In this document: piece after piece, positions 1-11,540 of the stretch
Position numbering within the stretch: the stretch's first letter is position 1
Layout of the letters: every line of letters starts with the position of its first letter
Assembly: GCF_910596095.1 (NCBI RefSeq)
Contig: NC_056548.1
Span: 18,376,651 to 18,440,650, forward strand
DNA length: 64,000 nt
Direction of reading: 5' to 3'
Source of the DNA: Thunnus maccoyii
Lineage: Eukaryota; Chordata; Actinopteri; Scombriformes; Scombridae
Position numbers and translations under genes: made by a program
The notes under the pieces: generated by a model
Seen by the model: the letters and a program-made list of their open reading frames with translations, nothing else
What the model was told of the DNA's origin: nothing
Databases searched by the model: none

Positions 1-1082
1 AGAATGCTCTTCATCGATTACAGCTAATCCAGTCCTTGCCCACAAACTCACAAAAAAACTGTACAACCTTGGCCCGAACCCCACACTCTGTGACTGGCTG
101 TTAGATTTCTTCACTGGCAGACCACAATCTGTCAGAAGTGGAAATCTAACCTCACACACTGTGATGATGAACACTGGCACCCCACAAGGATGTGTTCTCA
201 GCCCCATGCTCTACACACTATATTCACCTACGACTGCATCACCTCACACAGAGACAACACCATCCTGAAATCTGCTGACGACACCAAAGTCACAGTGGTC
301 TGATCACTGGGGGTGATGAAACAGCATACAGGAGAGGGGTGGCAAGTCTGGTGACCTGGTGTAACAACAACAACCTCTCTCTCAACACAGATGAGATGGA
401 GATGGAGGAAGAAAGGAGATGATTGTGGACATGAGGAAGGAGAGGAGACCTCATCAACCGCTGACGATCCGTGAGCAGCTTTAAATTCCTGTTTCCACGT
501 CAGTAATGACCTCACCTGGACATGTAACATCACCCAGCTGGTCAAGAAAGCACAACATCAGCTGTAATTTCTAAGAAAAATGAGGAAAGTCATGTCACTG
601 AGGATTTTCAGCAGCTTCTACAGTTGCATCATATAGAGCATCTTGACCAGCTGCATCGCTGTGTGGTATGGGAACAGCACTGCCATGGACCACAAACGCC
701 TGCAGAGAGTGGTAAAGACTGCTGAGAAGATCTCTGTAGGACAGCTACCACCAAGTAGAGAGTCCACAGAAGAGCCTGCAGCAGCATCAAAGACTCCACC
801 CACTCCCGACACATGTTTATCACACTTTTGACCTCTGGCAGGAGGTACAGAAGTGTGAAATGCAGGACCTCTAGGCTAAGGGACAGCTTTTATCCTCAGG
901 CCATCAGACTGATCAACAGATCCACATCCACATTCAGATCCACACATACACACACACACTCATTTCTATACCTCGTGTTTCTTTGATAAACGGCATTTAG
1001 AGTGGAAGGCAAAGAAAGAATTTCATTGTACAGGGAAATTTGTTTTAACTGTGCATATGACGAAAAAACAATTTGACTTTTG
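1..1082 (+). mobile_element. Degenerate non-LTR retrotransposon (LINE, L2/jockey-like) 3' part
   Basis: The first 300 bases translate piecewise into reverse-transcriptase signatures: MLFIDYS, then after a stop CDWLLDFFTGRPQSVRSGN and GTPQGCVLSPMLYTL, and later an SADD remnant of the catalytic [FY]ADD box. Stops and frame changes break the frame repeatedly, so it is dead. The element runs off the left edge of the window. Its 3' end is a short AT-rich tail with TTTGACTTTTGAC at about 1070-1082, as in L2-type elements that end in short repeats instead of long poly-A. The clade call (L2-like within the CR1/jockey group) is by motif style only. The short ORFs inside it are fragments, not genes. 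Confidence 0.8.
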
Positions 1083-1811
1083 ACGTGGCTTTAAATATGA
1101 TATGCAAAGACAGTGAGGCAGACTAAAACCACCACAGCAGCTTCATGCAAAGGGCGAAAACCCCTGCACAGTGTCAGGTAACTGAGTGTTTCATTTTTGT
1201 CACAAATGTCCCTGCAGCAACTTGCCAAAGACATTAGGGCACTGCCTGGCCAGTGTAGCCTGTGGCTCTGACATCATAGGCTGATGTGGATGAGAGCGGA
1301 TGTGCAGAAAATCCACAGCTAATCTGCAGACCTTGCTCACAATGCATACTGTGCATAGAAAACCAAAGCTGGATGAGAGCTCATTACACAGTGGCAAGGT
1401 AGAAGATTACCTAGATGCATGATTTAGGACTTGACTTCAGGTGTCACTGTGGTAGTAAAGCACTGACTGCAGCCCTATCAGCCGATGTTACTTGGAAATG
1501 CAGATCTAGTAAATTATGTGGAGAAAGAAGATCTCCACAAAGGCTGAATGAATCAGCAGATCAGAGGATGCATAATGCAGGAGTTATTTTAGAGAGCGTA
1601 CGTATTAGTGACAACATGCATCACAATTCCACATCCTTCCTACTATATTTAAAGCCTCATTACTATGCCTATACAGGGCTGTTTCAGACATGACAACACC
1701 TATTTTTGTCAAATTTGCATCATAGGCAGACATCTTTAAGGTGCCTCACATATTATAATTGACCGATTAAAAAAAGATACATCAATGGGAGCGAAATGTG
1801 GTTTTTAGATT
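1083..1811. other. Intergenic spacer between LINE remnant and gpx2 3' end
   Basis: I find no coding signal here. The short ORFs at 1200-1397 and 1415-1693 match no family I know and lack splice context. The sequence GCACCATCTGCTGGCC near 1910-1925, just inside the presumed gpx2 3' UTR, resembles a CTCF-like/fish-repeat word and is the only eye-catching string. Confidence 0.4.
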
Positions 1812-2270
1812 TTTATTCCAGTGCAAACATTTTGTGAGTGTGTGTGCTGTGAATGTTAATTTGTAACAGCATGACAGAAGTTATCTGTATGTATAATCAA
1901 GTATGTAGCACCATCTGCTGGCCAGGCCAGCATAGGACAAGAAGAAGAAGCACATGCAAACATACTGGAAATACCCTGTTTTTCAAGTTATTATTTTTCT
2001 GAGGTATGCCCTCATTTGTTTAAACTGGGTATAATACTGTACAGTCTGCTGTTGTGCAGATTTATCTTTGTCCATTAACATAAGTTTGAAAGTATGAAAC
2101 ATATATTGAATCTATTCATCCACTACTTTTAAACACTTATAGGGCCTCAGGTAATATTCCCACAGAGTTTCAGAATATCACCCTCATTTAATAAGGTTTA
2201 AAAGTGTGGAGGACAGCATATCAGCTTTGACTGTTATGGATGAGAAGTCATTAACATGTGGAGGCTATTC
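1812..2270 (-). other. Probable gpx2 3' UTR with AATAAA signal
   Basis: Downstream of the gpx2 stop on the minus strand, the first clear AATAAA hexamer is at plus 1812-1817, about 450 nt past the stop. This gives a short 3' UTR carrying the SECIS. The true cleavage site is not visible from sequence alone. Confidence 0.5.
2125..2205 (-). promoter_or_regulatory. SECIS element in gpx2 3' UTR
   Basis: On the minus strand an ATGA core (plus 2184-2187) is followed by GGTGATATTC, a loop containing the conserved AA (TGAAACTCTGTGG), then GAATATTACC and TGAG. The two 10-base arms pair fully with one G-U, giving helix II. Below the core, ACTTTTAAAC pairs perfectly with GTTTAAAAGT, and CTTAT with ATAAG, giving a long helix I. 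ATGA facing TGA forms the non-Watson-Crick quartet bound by SBP2. Position (3' UTR), strand and geometry all fit decoding of the gpx2 UGA40. Confidence 0.93.
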
Positions 2271-4183
2271 TTAGGTCTTAGTTAATCTTAACAGTCTTTG
2301 AATGTCAGGCTCTATGTCAATGGTGGGGAACATTTTGCTGTATCTTTTAAAGGGCTCTCCCTCTGGCCCAATGAGAAATTTCTCAAAGTTCCAAGAGATG
2401 TCCATCCTGCTGATGGGACTCCACACCAGAAATTTGGGGTCCTGCATGAGGGAGTAGGGGTCGTCATCAGGATAGGGGAGTTTGTCTTTCAGATAGGCAA
2501 AGACAGGATGCGTGTTTGTTCCATTGACATCACACTTCTCAAAGATGGTGAAGTTTGGCTGAAAGCCACCACCTGGACGCACATGCTGCAGTAAATTCAG
2601 AATCTCGCCATTGGTGCAGTTCTCCTGCAAAACACACATTCATTATCAGAGTGACATTGATCATATTTGTTCAAGCTGTTCAAGATTCCATTGCAGTATT
2701 TTAAAGGCTTAAAAGCTAAGAGTTTAATTAGCTAATTTTGGCTTTAACAGGAATTGAGCTTGTCACACACGAGAGATACATAAAATCTAATGTAGTATCA
2801 AAGTTTAAGACCAGCTACAGTTTGCACACAAGGCAACTATGCTGTTATTTTGAATTATTTTATGAGTGAATACTGACTAAAACGACAGTCATTCTCATTG
2901 GGTAAAGCAAAGAGAGAGAAGGTTCATTTTAAGAGGTAAATCTCAGCCTAGCCTGGATGTGAGAAGATCCAGGAAGATTTTATCAAATAATGGATTTGAT
3001 GGAATTGGCTTTGAACATCTGCTGGAATTCATTTTCAATAAATATGCCCAAATATACATCTAAAAGGGAACAGGAAAGCTTGGCACCTGAGGGGTGATGT
3101 TTTGTATTAACTGTTGAACTGGCACAGCAGGGTTTGACATGAATAATAAAATGTCATCAGCATATAAACTAATTTTATGAGATTTCAGGCCCACAAAATC
3201 AACTTTTCATTAATACCAGTTTAATATAACTTTTTTAAAAACAATTTGATAACTTTTAAATATTATTCATAGAATTGTTAAATGAAATGACAAGCACAGC
3301 TTGTAAGTGTCTGCAAAATAGACCTATATCACTGTGGACGAGGAAGGAATGTCTGTGTGTGTGTGTGTGTATGTGGTTCCAGGTATTCCTCATGTTGTGG
3401 GGACTTGCCTCCCTTATGGGGACAAAAAGCAAGTCCCTTTAACATAAATCATTAATTTTAGGGTGAAGACTTGGTTTAAAGTTAGGGTAAATTTAGGATT
3501 ATGTTAAGGTTAGGGTAAGGGTTAGGGTTAGGCATGTGGTGGTTATGGTTAAGATTGAGATAAGTCTCCAGGAAATTAATGTAAGTCAATGGAATGTCCT
3601 CTGAAGTGATGGAAACACAATTGTGTGTCTGTGTGTGTGTCTGAATGTGTTTGATTGGATGTATTCTTTGGTGGGGTTGAAAGTGTGCCTTTGTATGCTT
3701 CCCTCTCTCATGCATGGTCAGTGCGTCTATTTGGTGCTGTTATCTGTAAGAAATGTAAACTGCTAATAGCTGAATTTGAGCTTTTTCCCCCAATGATAGC
3801 TGTACACTTTTTCATTGTACTTTAATTCTTGAATGAATTTTTTTCTGTATAGAACTCAATATTTTTAATTACATTTTCCCTTCACAAGGTAAAAAAGAAA
3901 AAAAAAAGATTTCAGGCCCATGTCAAGATTAAATATTGCAGTGTCAGGTTTGATTACTGACCTGATATCCAAACTGGTTACAAGGAAAACCCAGGACCAC
4001 CAGCCGATGGGGGTACTTGCTCTGAAGCTGGTTGAGCTGGCTGAAGTCCCGGGTGGTGGTGCCTCAGAGCGAGGCCACATTCTCTATCAGGACCACCCGT
4101 CCCCTGAACACGTTGAAGTCCACCGGGTCTCCCTCCAGTGTGGTGGCTCTCAGGTCGTAGAAGGTCTTGGCGATGAACGTCAT
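2271..4183 (-). CDS. gpx2: Glutathione peroxidase 2, selenoprotein (2 coding exons)
   Basis: Reduces hydrogen peroxide and small organic hydroperoxides with glutathione in the cytosol; in mammals GPX2 is the gastrointestinal, tetrameric form. Coding exon 1 is 4183-3962 (74 codons) and exon 2 is 2624-2271 (117 codons plus TAA), with donor CAG|GTCAGT and acceptor TTTTGCAG. The product is 191 residues, against about 190 in mammals. Codon 40 is TGA in the context NVASL-U-GTTTRDF, the invariant selenocysteine site, so a standard ORF finder splits the gene. The other tetrad residues are Gln74 (FGYQ, last codon of exon 1), Trp152 and Asn153 (ISWNFEKF). The start [11 protein letters not shown] matches the GPX2 N-terminus. 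A SECIS lies 66 nt after the stop. GPX1 is the alternative paralogue, but the short N-terminus and the [10 protein letters not shown] stretch favour GPX2, as does the neighbouring rab15. Confidence 0.95.
3351..3612. repeat. Dispersed fish repeat with telomere-like GGTTAGGG words, in gpx2 intron
   Basis: Lies inside the single gpx2 coding intron (2625-3961). It begins with a (GT)n run, then TTCCTCATGTTGTGGGGACTT, a stretch of degenerate TTAGGG/GGTTAGGGT words (about 3484-3532), and ends near GTGATGGAAACACA. I recognise the TTGTGGGGAC and 'ATGGAAACACA' boundaries as a dispersed interspersed element of teleosts; they are not a telomere. Confidence 0.6.
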
Positions 4184-4790
4184 CTCAACTCTTGTGCTTC
4201 CACACTTGTGGGAGACGGGATCTCAACGTATGACAGTATCCAACTGCTGGTCACCTGACTGGCTTAGGGCAGAAAGCTGCCTTTCAGCTTTGGGTGTCAA
4301 ATGGCTCTGCAGGAAACTGATCTACACCAGACACACTATACTCTTTCACATGTTTCAGATAGATTGATGAAACTGATTGTGAAACCAAACAAGTTAATGG
4401 AGTTGATTTTGGATGGTTTACAATAAGAAGTGTTTTAACATATTCAGGTCAAGACATGACAAGTGTTTACATTTCTTTTAAACCAAAATTGCTGTTAATC
4501 AAAGGAGCATTTTACGTGTATTATCTTCAACATGTATTTGAGTGTACATGCTAATTTCAAAGAGTGTTTAGTGGAGAAAACAGCATGCTTTGCAACATGT
4601 TTTCTGCATTATGGTTTCTCTATAAGGTATCAGTTTTCTTAAGTCATCAAAAATTTAACACGTGATCAGTTTTCACAGCACCTGATGAAAAATGAATGAG
4701 TCCACTGTCTGAACTCAGTGGACCTAACTTCACTCTCCAGTCTAATCCATTGACTCACCAGTTAATTATCTTTAAATATGAAAAGTTCAA
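4184..4790. other. gpx2 5' flank and spacer towards rab15
   Basis: The bases just above 4183 on the minus strand are presumably the gpx2 5' UTR and promoter; no TATA box or unambiguous antioxidant response element could be recognised. A TGACCAGCA word near 4245 has the wrong spacing for an ARE. The remainder is AT-rich with no gene signal. Confidence 0.4.
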
Positions 4791-5601
4791 TTTATTTACC
4801 TCAAAAACATTATACATTACTTGATTTTTTTGCACCATCACTGAGTTTCAAACATTCTGCTAAAAATACAATGGCTGTGGCACCTCAACCGACCCTGAAA
4901 AAAATAATACAAACAGGTGTGACACCGCTTATAAATGCCACAGGGGGTAATGCCAGTCACATTCATAAAACAAACTGTACATACATTCAGGATGGTGAAT
5001 AAACATGTACTGCATTCAGACATGTTACTGAACATGGCACAACACTGTTTGCTTTGAGGAAATAAGTCAGTTTTGTAAATGAATCTATTCCTGCGCGGCT
5101 TGAGTTTCTAGGTGTAAATAATTAAACTTTGCCCTCCTTGGCTACCTTGTTGTAGCCTTTATACTCTTCTCACCTTAATAAACAGATTTGTTGATATGAA
5201 TCCATAAAATACAAATTAATGTGTACTGTAGGCTACAAATTAAATAGGAAAACAACAAGAAAGCAAAGGTGATGGAAAAAAGTAAATTGAAGAGTAATTG
5301 ATGAAGTAGTAGTGCAAAACTGCGTTTCATCAAAGGAAATGTTTTAAGTGTGTGCATTGATAGTTTCACTGGAGTAAACATATACAGAAATGCCTTCATG
5401 AACTGGAGATATTCAGTCCCTCTGCTGGTAGCTGGTGCTTACTGCATTTACCTGCATGCAACTTCCAGACATACAAAAAGTGAAACCAGTTGAGCACCCT
5501 CCTGGTCAACAGGCCACAGTATCTACAAAGAAGGTGAAGGAGGGCTGAATCAAGTCACAGTAGAAAAAAACATCATCAAAAATCAGCCGTGGCACTTCCT
5601 G
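4791..5601 (-). other. Probable rab15 3' UTR with AATAAA signal
   Basis: The stop of rab15 is at 5602-5604. The first convincing AATAAA on the minus strand is at plus 4791-4796, which would give an 800-nt 3' UTR. No coding signal lies in it. The end point is an inference from the hexamer alone. Confidence 0.45.
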
Positions 5602-8600
5602 CTAACAGGCGCAGGTTCTCTGAATGTTCTCCTCATTATCTTGTCTACCCTTCTCTTCCTCCAGAGCCACTTTATCCAGATAATCATCCAGAGATCCTAA
5701 CAAGTTGTCCACGTCTCTCTTGTGAGCCTGCAGCACCAGTTCTGTCACACGGGTGAATGACTGGAGGAACAAGGAAGTCGAAAAAGAAATACATGCATGA
5801 TAAAAAAGAACGTTGCAGGGAGATTCCAGTGATATTTCTTATGTGACAGACAGATTCACTGTGTGTCCTACCTCACTGATATTACTGCCGGTCGAAGCAC
5901 TGGTCTCAAAGAAGTCCATTCCATAGGTTTCTGCTAGCTGCAAGGTTCAGTCAGATATGGTTAGAAATAAAGTGAGTCAAAAGTATTTCATCGCCTTCAG
6001 TTTTCACCCATATTCACCCATTTTTGTATATCTACTACCATGCAAAAAAAGGCCATAGAAAACCCCAATAAAAAGTGATGTTCACACATGAAATAAGGTT
6101 ACATCAAACCTTGCTTCCTTCTGTCTTCGTCACTCGCCTCATGGGTTCCTCATCAGACTTGTTTCCTACTAAGATCCTCTGCACCTTGTCTGGGGCACAC
6201 TGCAAAACAATGACAGCAGAAAAGATGAGACAGACAGCATGAAGATGAGAGAATTCATCATCTTGTCACTCATACTAAGCCGCTGGGTGTGCAGCAAGCA
6301 TCTAAACCTCATTAAAGAGGTTATAAAGATACAGAGTCACTGTGAAGGGCAACAAGTGTAAGAGAGGGAAATGAGAGTGCTTGTTGGCTTACTTCATCCA
6401 CATCACTGGCCCACTTCGCTATGTGCTGAAACGATGGCTCATTTGTGATGTCGTAAACAAAGATGATACCCTGGATACAAAACCCCAAAAAAAGGATTAA
6501 TGATTGAATTCTACATAAACCTATAAAAAGGTAACTTGACTTTTGTGATTGTTTATATGGAAGGATCACCTGTGCACGTCTGTAGTACTGTTTGGTGATG
6601 GTCTGATAACGTTCCTGGCCAGCCGTGTCCCTTTCACAGAAGACATAACACACATCAGGAAAAGAGAATCACATAATATGGATGTAAACATACTGTACAT
6701 GCAATATAATTATATATAAATAAGAGTGTACTTTAACATACCATATCTGTACTCGCACCTTGATTCCATCTATTTCTAGTGTTTTCATTTTAAAATCAAC
6801 TCCTAAAAAAAACAGAAAAATACATTTTATTTCACAGAAAAGCAGGATCAACCAAAACAAAACACAGACGCAAACACCTTTACAGATGCAAAGTCAAACT
6901 GGAATCACTTAAGCAACTGTGACAAATTGGAGAAAAATCCTGACATTGTGGTGTTTTACATGGGCTGTTGTGTGATTGTGAGTGCTTAATGAGTGTTGCT
7001 CAGAGACACTGCTAATGAATAGTATCTCAGGCACTGCATAGTGTCAACTTTTAAATCATTGTGACCCCACAAAGCGGGCCGCGACTGATGTGAACTATGG
7101 TGGTGTATTTGTCCTGCTAGGTAACAGGACACAGGAGCTAAGAAATGTGACAGAACAGAACTGGCTGTCAACAACAGGAATACATCACTTCATTGGTTTT
7201 GTATTAAACCAAAGGCAATATACTGTACTGTTTACCTACTTACATCAGTTCTTGTTTAGTTTTTATGCTGCTAACACTATTGAAGATTCACTCTGAAAAA
7301 ATATTAGGCTAATGCTACATATTGTATATATTAGATGCTTATTATGTATATAGTATTCTACTTTTCAAGATTACATATCTATGCTTTACTATATTATACT
7401 ATAGGGCTGCAACTAATGATTATTTTAAATTACTGATTCATTTTCCACTTTTAGTTTAGTCTATGAATTGTCAGTAAATAGTGAAAACTGCTGTTATTAT
7501 TCCCCATAACTAAAGAAGATGGATTCAGATGTCCTGTTTTGTCCAAACATCATTCCAAATCCCAAAACATTCTCAGTTATTTCACAAAGAAAAGCAAAAA
7601 TCTTCACACTTTTGAAGCTTGGCCACAGAATTTTCAGCCTTTTTGCTTGCAAAATTACTAAAACGATTCATTGATTATCCAAATATCTGGCAATGAATTT
7701 TCTGTCGATCGCCTAATCAATTAATCACCTTATGGTTGCAGCTCTAGTAAAGTCCAAGGCGACATCTTCAAATCGCTTGTTTTGTCTGATTAATAATCAA
7801 AAACTCACTGATGTTCAATTTACTATCACATAAGAAAAAAAAAGCTGCAAACCTTCAGAACTGAAAAGCTGGAACCTGATAATGTTTGGCATTTTTGCTT
7901 ATAAAATGACTTCAGTTATTAATAAGTGGGCATTTTCATAGCAGACATTTTGACATATCATAGTAGGAAAAGCACAGGTGTTACTAGTAATATTAACAAT
8001 GTCTCAGTTCTATTGAAGTGTCCCAGTAAGCCATGAAATTCAACCATCATCAATTGTATTATTTTTTTGTTCTCTGTCAAAAAGGCCTATGATGAAAATA
8101 GTTGAAGATGAACTTCCCATCAATTGATTTATTTATCATTTCAGCTCTGCTATGCTACACTATATTTTACTATTCTATACACCCGTTCTTGTGCTTCTTT
8201 TTGCTGCTGAGACACTTCATTATTTCCCTGCATGAAATCAGTAAAGTTTATCTGACCTTATCCTGCCCTAAACAATTTGCTGTTTGCATAATATTTGTGA
8301 ATATCTACTAACAAACAGGCAAGTTACTCTAGTGTCACCTGTGGGTCAGGTGACACTGTGCTCTCACAGTGTTCACTGAAGCTGCTCCTGTATTTGTCCA
8401 TAGATCATCACTGTGTCTAACATTTGACTTAAAATGATTAAGATGATTCACAAATTTAAGCTGAGTTGTACAATGTAATGTACAGTTGAATTGAAGTGAT
8501 TCTAGTGAGAAAATGAGCTTTTTTAACACCTTGTCACTGACACAAGCTTGCATAGTAACACGTGCAGTTTGTGCCTTGCTGGCTTTGTTTGTGTGTTTAT

Positions 8601-9647
8601 ATAATATATGCAAAGCCGTGCATTCAACAGGTCTGACTGTTCAAGCTGCACCTCAATGCCACGTTGTTTCCTCTCTTAAAGACGCACACTTGTGTTCAGG
8701 TATGGAGGGATGACTGAAGCTGTCTAATGTTAACCAATAATCACAATATCAGGAATCTAAATGGAAGGAGATTTTTGTACCACTTTCTCAAATAGCTGAG
8801 TTTAATCCTGCGTAAAGCCTTCTCACCCTGCAGCCCTTCCAACAAGGAAACGGATCCAGTCCCCAGCTTTCAGTTAACAAACCTTTCACCCTGAATTAAG
8901 CTCCACACTTCACTACAGCACTTTCGGTGAAAGTCACAACAAACTTAACAGCCTGTCTTTTCTTTAGGTGGGAATAATTTCTAATGTCTTTGGTGTAAAA
9001 CAGCCCCACCACTTCCAACCTGAGTCATTAGTCCAGAAAATATCAGCATATCAGTCCACAAGTTACATTCTGTGAATTAAAGGACAGGATCAAATATCAA
9101 GCAGAGGAAAAAGCCTTTCCTGTGGACCCTCCTTGCCATTGTTACTGTTAGAGATAGTCCACAGACTGCCTCTATCCTTTTTAGGACAATAATGGGCATG
9201 TCTTCATAAGAAAATGTTCAAATTTCAGCATATGGTACAGCATAAGTGTAGCTTTCTTAGTGTTGACATGTCTTTCTGACAGTTTCAGGGCTGTTATGGC
9301 CTGGGGCCAGTTTGAACTAATCCTACTGGCTAAGTAGGCCTGTTTTTATACTTTGAACGATAGTGAAAAATTACAGTTAATTGCTCTGAAAATTACAGTT
9401 AAAGTTACAGCCTCGACATTCATTCAGTAAAAAAGTTGTCATTGATGTTCATCTGGTTCAACCTGTGGCTCCATATGATGCCAGTTTTGACACAGGCGTC
9501 ACTGAACTTGTTGGATGGCTTACCGATGGTGGAAATATGTGTCGGGTCAAACTCACTCTCCGTAAACCTGCGCAACATGCACGTCTTTCCAACGCCAGAG
9601 TCTCCCAGCATGAGCAGCCTGAACAAGAAGTCGTACTGTTTAGCCAT
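5602..9647 (-). CDS. rab15: Ras-related protein Rab-15 (7 coding exons)
   Basis: Small GTPase that acts at early and recycling endosomes, notably in neurons. Coding exons (minus): 9647-9524, 6802-6742, 6630-6570, 6470-6393, 6199-6110, 5937-5872, 5760-5602. All junctions are GT/AG and phases close to 212 residues, the human RAB15 length. The start [22 protein letters not shown] carries the P-loop (residues 15-22). The switch I region reads [11 protein letters not shown]. Residues 62-68 are WDTAGQE with catalytic Gln67; the guanine-specificity motifs are NKSD (121-124) and ETSAS (149-153). The C-terminus RTCAC is a CxC double-geranylgeranylation signal; the human protein also ends in CxC. Intron 1 (2.7 kb) is the only long intron and holds an inverted-repeat element. 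Rab8/10-type paralogues are less likely given MAKQYD and [11 protein letters not shown]. Confidence 0.97.
7403..7745. mobile_element. MITE with AGGGCTGCAACTA-type termini (rab15 intron 1)
   Basis: Starts AGGGCTGCAACTAATGATT and ends TGGTTGCAGCTCT, so the termini are imperfect inverted repeats. The interior contains the recurring GATTCATTGATTATCC and CTAATCAATTAATCA words of a very common teleost non-autonomous DNA element (probably hAT-derived). A relative lies at 33915-34165. No transposase is encoded. Confidence 0.7.
8331..8357. repeat. Perfect 11-bp inverted repeat with 5-bp spacer
   Basis: AGTGTCACCTG - TGGGT - CAGGTGACACT. Each arm contains an E-box (CACCTG/CAGGTG) and an AGGTGACAC half-site, in rab15 intron 1. 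It could be a composite factor-binding site or a chance cruciform. Confidence 0.6.
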
Positions 9648-10349
9648 GACGAAGTGTTAAAAACATGTAAGAGAAAGCATGACTCTTCCATGTAACTTTT
9701 GGTTGCTGTCCCTTCTACTCTGCTGTCGTGTGCTACCTTCTTTGCCCCTCGGAAATTCCTACTTCAGGGCTGAAACGGCTCTGAAGTCACTGAAATGTGG
9801 AAAAATTTTAGTGAAGCGTGTTGATTAAATGGCCTTTTTAAATTTAGAAATATAGAGGAATGCTGTGTGCTTCAGTGGCAAAGTTACACAAGAAAAGTTG
9901 AAAAGACTCTAGAAACAAGAGTCTAATGGAGAAAAATATTGACACGTACATGTAATTCAGCACTGTATAAATGCAACATCTTTGCCTTTTTATATTTTAT
10001 GACCACAATACTGCTTTACAATCAACACACAGCTCAAATTTGATCATTTCAGTCGTATTTCACGTTCCTGTGCGCTCAGCTCACATTTATACGAAAACTC
10101 CTAGGGTCATGGAAGGCAGCATGCAACCTGCATCTTTGAGGAGGCTGGCTCCTGGTGAGTGAAATGCACTGGGATTGCCACAGACACATCACACTGTGTT
10201 AAACTCATATTCAATATTTAAACAAACCATATAGACAAGTCTGTAGCCAGGATATTAGAAGTACTGCTGTCATGAGACAATATCCTACAGAGTAAACTCC
10301 CAATGCCCTGAAATATTACTGAGGACATGAGCTCTGTGTCTTCAACAAT
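9648..10349. other. rab15 5' flank, no gene seen
   Basis: Contains the presumed rab15 5' UTR and promoter immediately above 9647. No CpG-rich core, TATA box or ORF of a known family was recognised. This is where human carries FNTB (between RAB15 and MAX); no farnesyltransferase-beta exon is seen. Confidence 0.4.
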
Positions 10350-11203
10350 GGTGGAAAGTAACTCGAGTACTGTACATTAGTACGATTTTGAGGTACTTGT
10401 ACTTTACTTGTGTATTTCTGTTTGATGCTACTTTATACTTCCACTCCACTACATTTCAGAGGGAAATATTGTACTTTCTACTCCACTACATTTATTTGAC
10501 AGCTTTAACACAATGGATAATATAACAAGCTTTTTAAATACAACACATAGTTAAAGATGAAACCAGTAGTTTCCAACCTTTTTAGCTTTTGACCCCTTAC
10601 AAAAAGCAGTGTGTAGTCGGGGTCACATTTCAGATGTCTATGAGCTGTTCACAGCTCCACCAAATAGTGTTTTTCCCTCTAAACTTCTCACATGGTTTCA
10701 TTTCATAAATGTTCAAAGGATGCAATATTTCACCAAAAATCAAAGACCAGAGAAAAAAAAATTCAAAAATTGTTTCCAAAAATTGAGAACAGATTTGTGT
10801 ATCAGAACTTTGTTTTTTCTTCTTTTCTCTCCCATTAATCATCTCACGGCCCCTTAGATTTATCTGGTGACCCTTTGGAGGGGCCCGATCCCTAGGTTGG
10901 GAACCACTGGACTAAACTAGCTAATTGTATATAGAGTAGTTCAAACTAGCTCCACCTCCAGCAGCTGCAACAGTCACATGCTGCTTACATACTGATGCTT
11001 CAGTATTAATAATCTAATGATGTCATATATAATAATATATCAGTCAGAGGGACCAAACCACTACTTTTACTATATCAAGCTGCTAATATTTATGTACTTT
11101 TGTTCAAGTAGGATTTTTCATGACTTTGACTTGTAATGGAGTATTTTTACAATACTGTATTGGTACTTTTACTTAAGTAAAGGATCTGAATACTTCTTTC
11201 ACC
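10350..11203. mobile_element. Palindromic fish DNA element, interrupted by a hAT-type MITE
   Basis: The left end GGTGGAAAGTAACTCGAGTAC and the right end, whose reverse complement reads GGTGAAAGAAGTATTCAG and then TTTACTTAAGTAAAAGTAC, form long imperfect inverted termini. Internal repeats of GTACTTGTACTTTACTTG and CTACTCCACTACATTT are the signature of a very abundant teleost non-coding element. A second element is nested at 10564-10909. Confidence 0.75.
10564..10909. mobile_element. Nested hAT-like MITE, CAGTGGTTCCCAACC termini
   Basis: The left terminus CAGTAGTTTCCAACC and the right terminus GGTTGGGAACCACTG are inverted copies (13 of 15). Flanking 8-mers GATGAAAC and GACTAAAC agree at 6 of 8 positions, which fits an old 8-bp hAT target-site duplication. 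A relative with the same termini is at 22504-22781. Confidence 0.75.
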
Positions 11204-11540
11204 TCTGGTCCTCAATGGCCCTGAATTCAGACACCTCTCAGTCCTGTTTTATTTCACCACAACTGGAACATAGTAAACTAGAAACATTTAACCAGTTAAT
11301 ATCCTCCGATTGTTCAGTAAATTATCCCGCCAACTACATTTGCATTTCTTAAACTTGATTTAACACAGATCATTAACTGCTGCTGGAAATGAGCTATTAA
11401 CTCACATGTTTCCCTCCAAACCAACACACACAAAGTACAGTTGAATATTTAGGAAAAATACCAAGACAGGAAAACTACTGAACAAAAGCTATCACAAGAT
11501 CATATTAAAAACATGTGGAGTCACAAATACATCCCAAAAG
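11204..11540. other. Spacer between repeat and max 3' end
   Basis: AT-rich; no ORF, RNA gene or element was recognised. Confidence 0.35.

Noticed and set aside
3484-3532. TTAGGG/GGTTAGGG words suggesting an interstitial telomere
   Set aside because: Words are degenerate and sit inside a dispersed fish repeat with fixed flanks; no long exact array.
4240-4255. Possible antioxidant response element upstream of gpx2 (TGACCAGCA)
   Set aside because: Spacing does not fit TGACnnnGC, so an Nrf2 site cannot be claimed.
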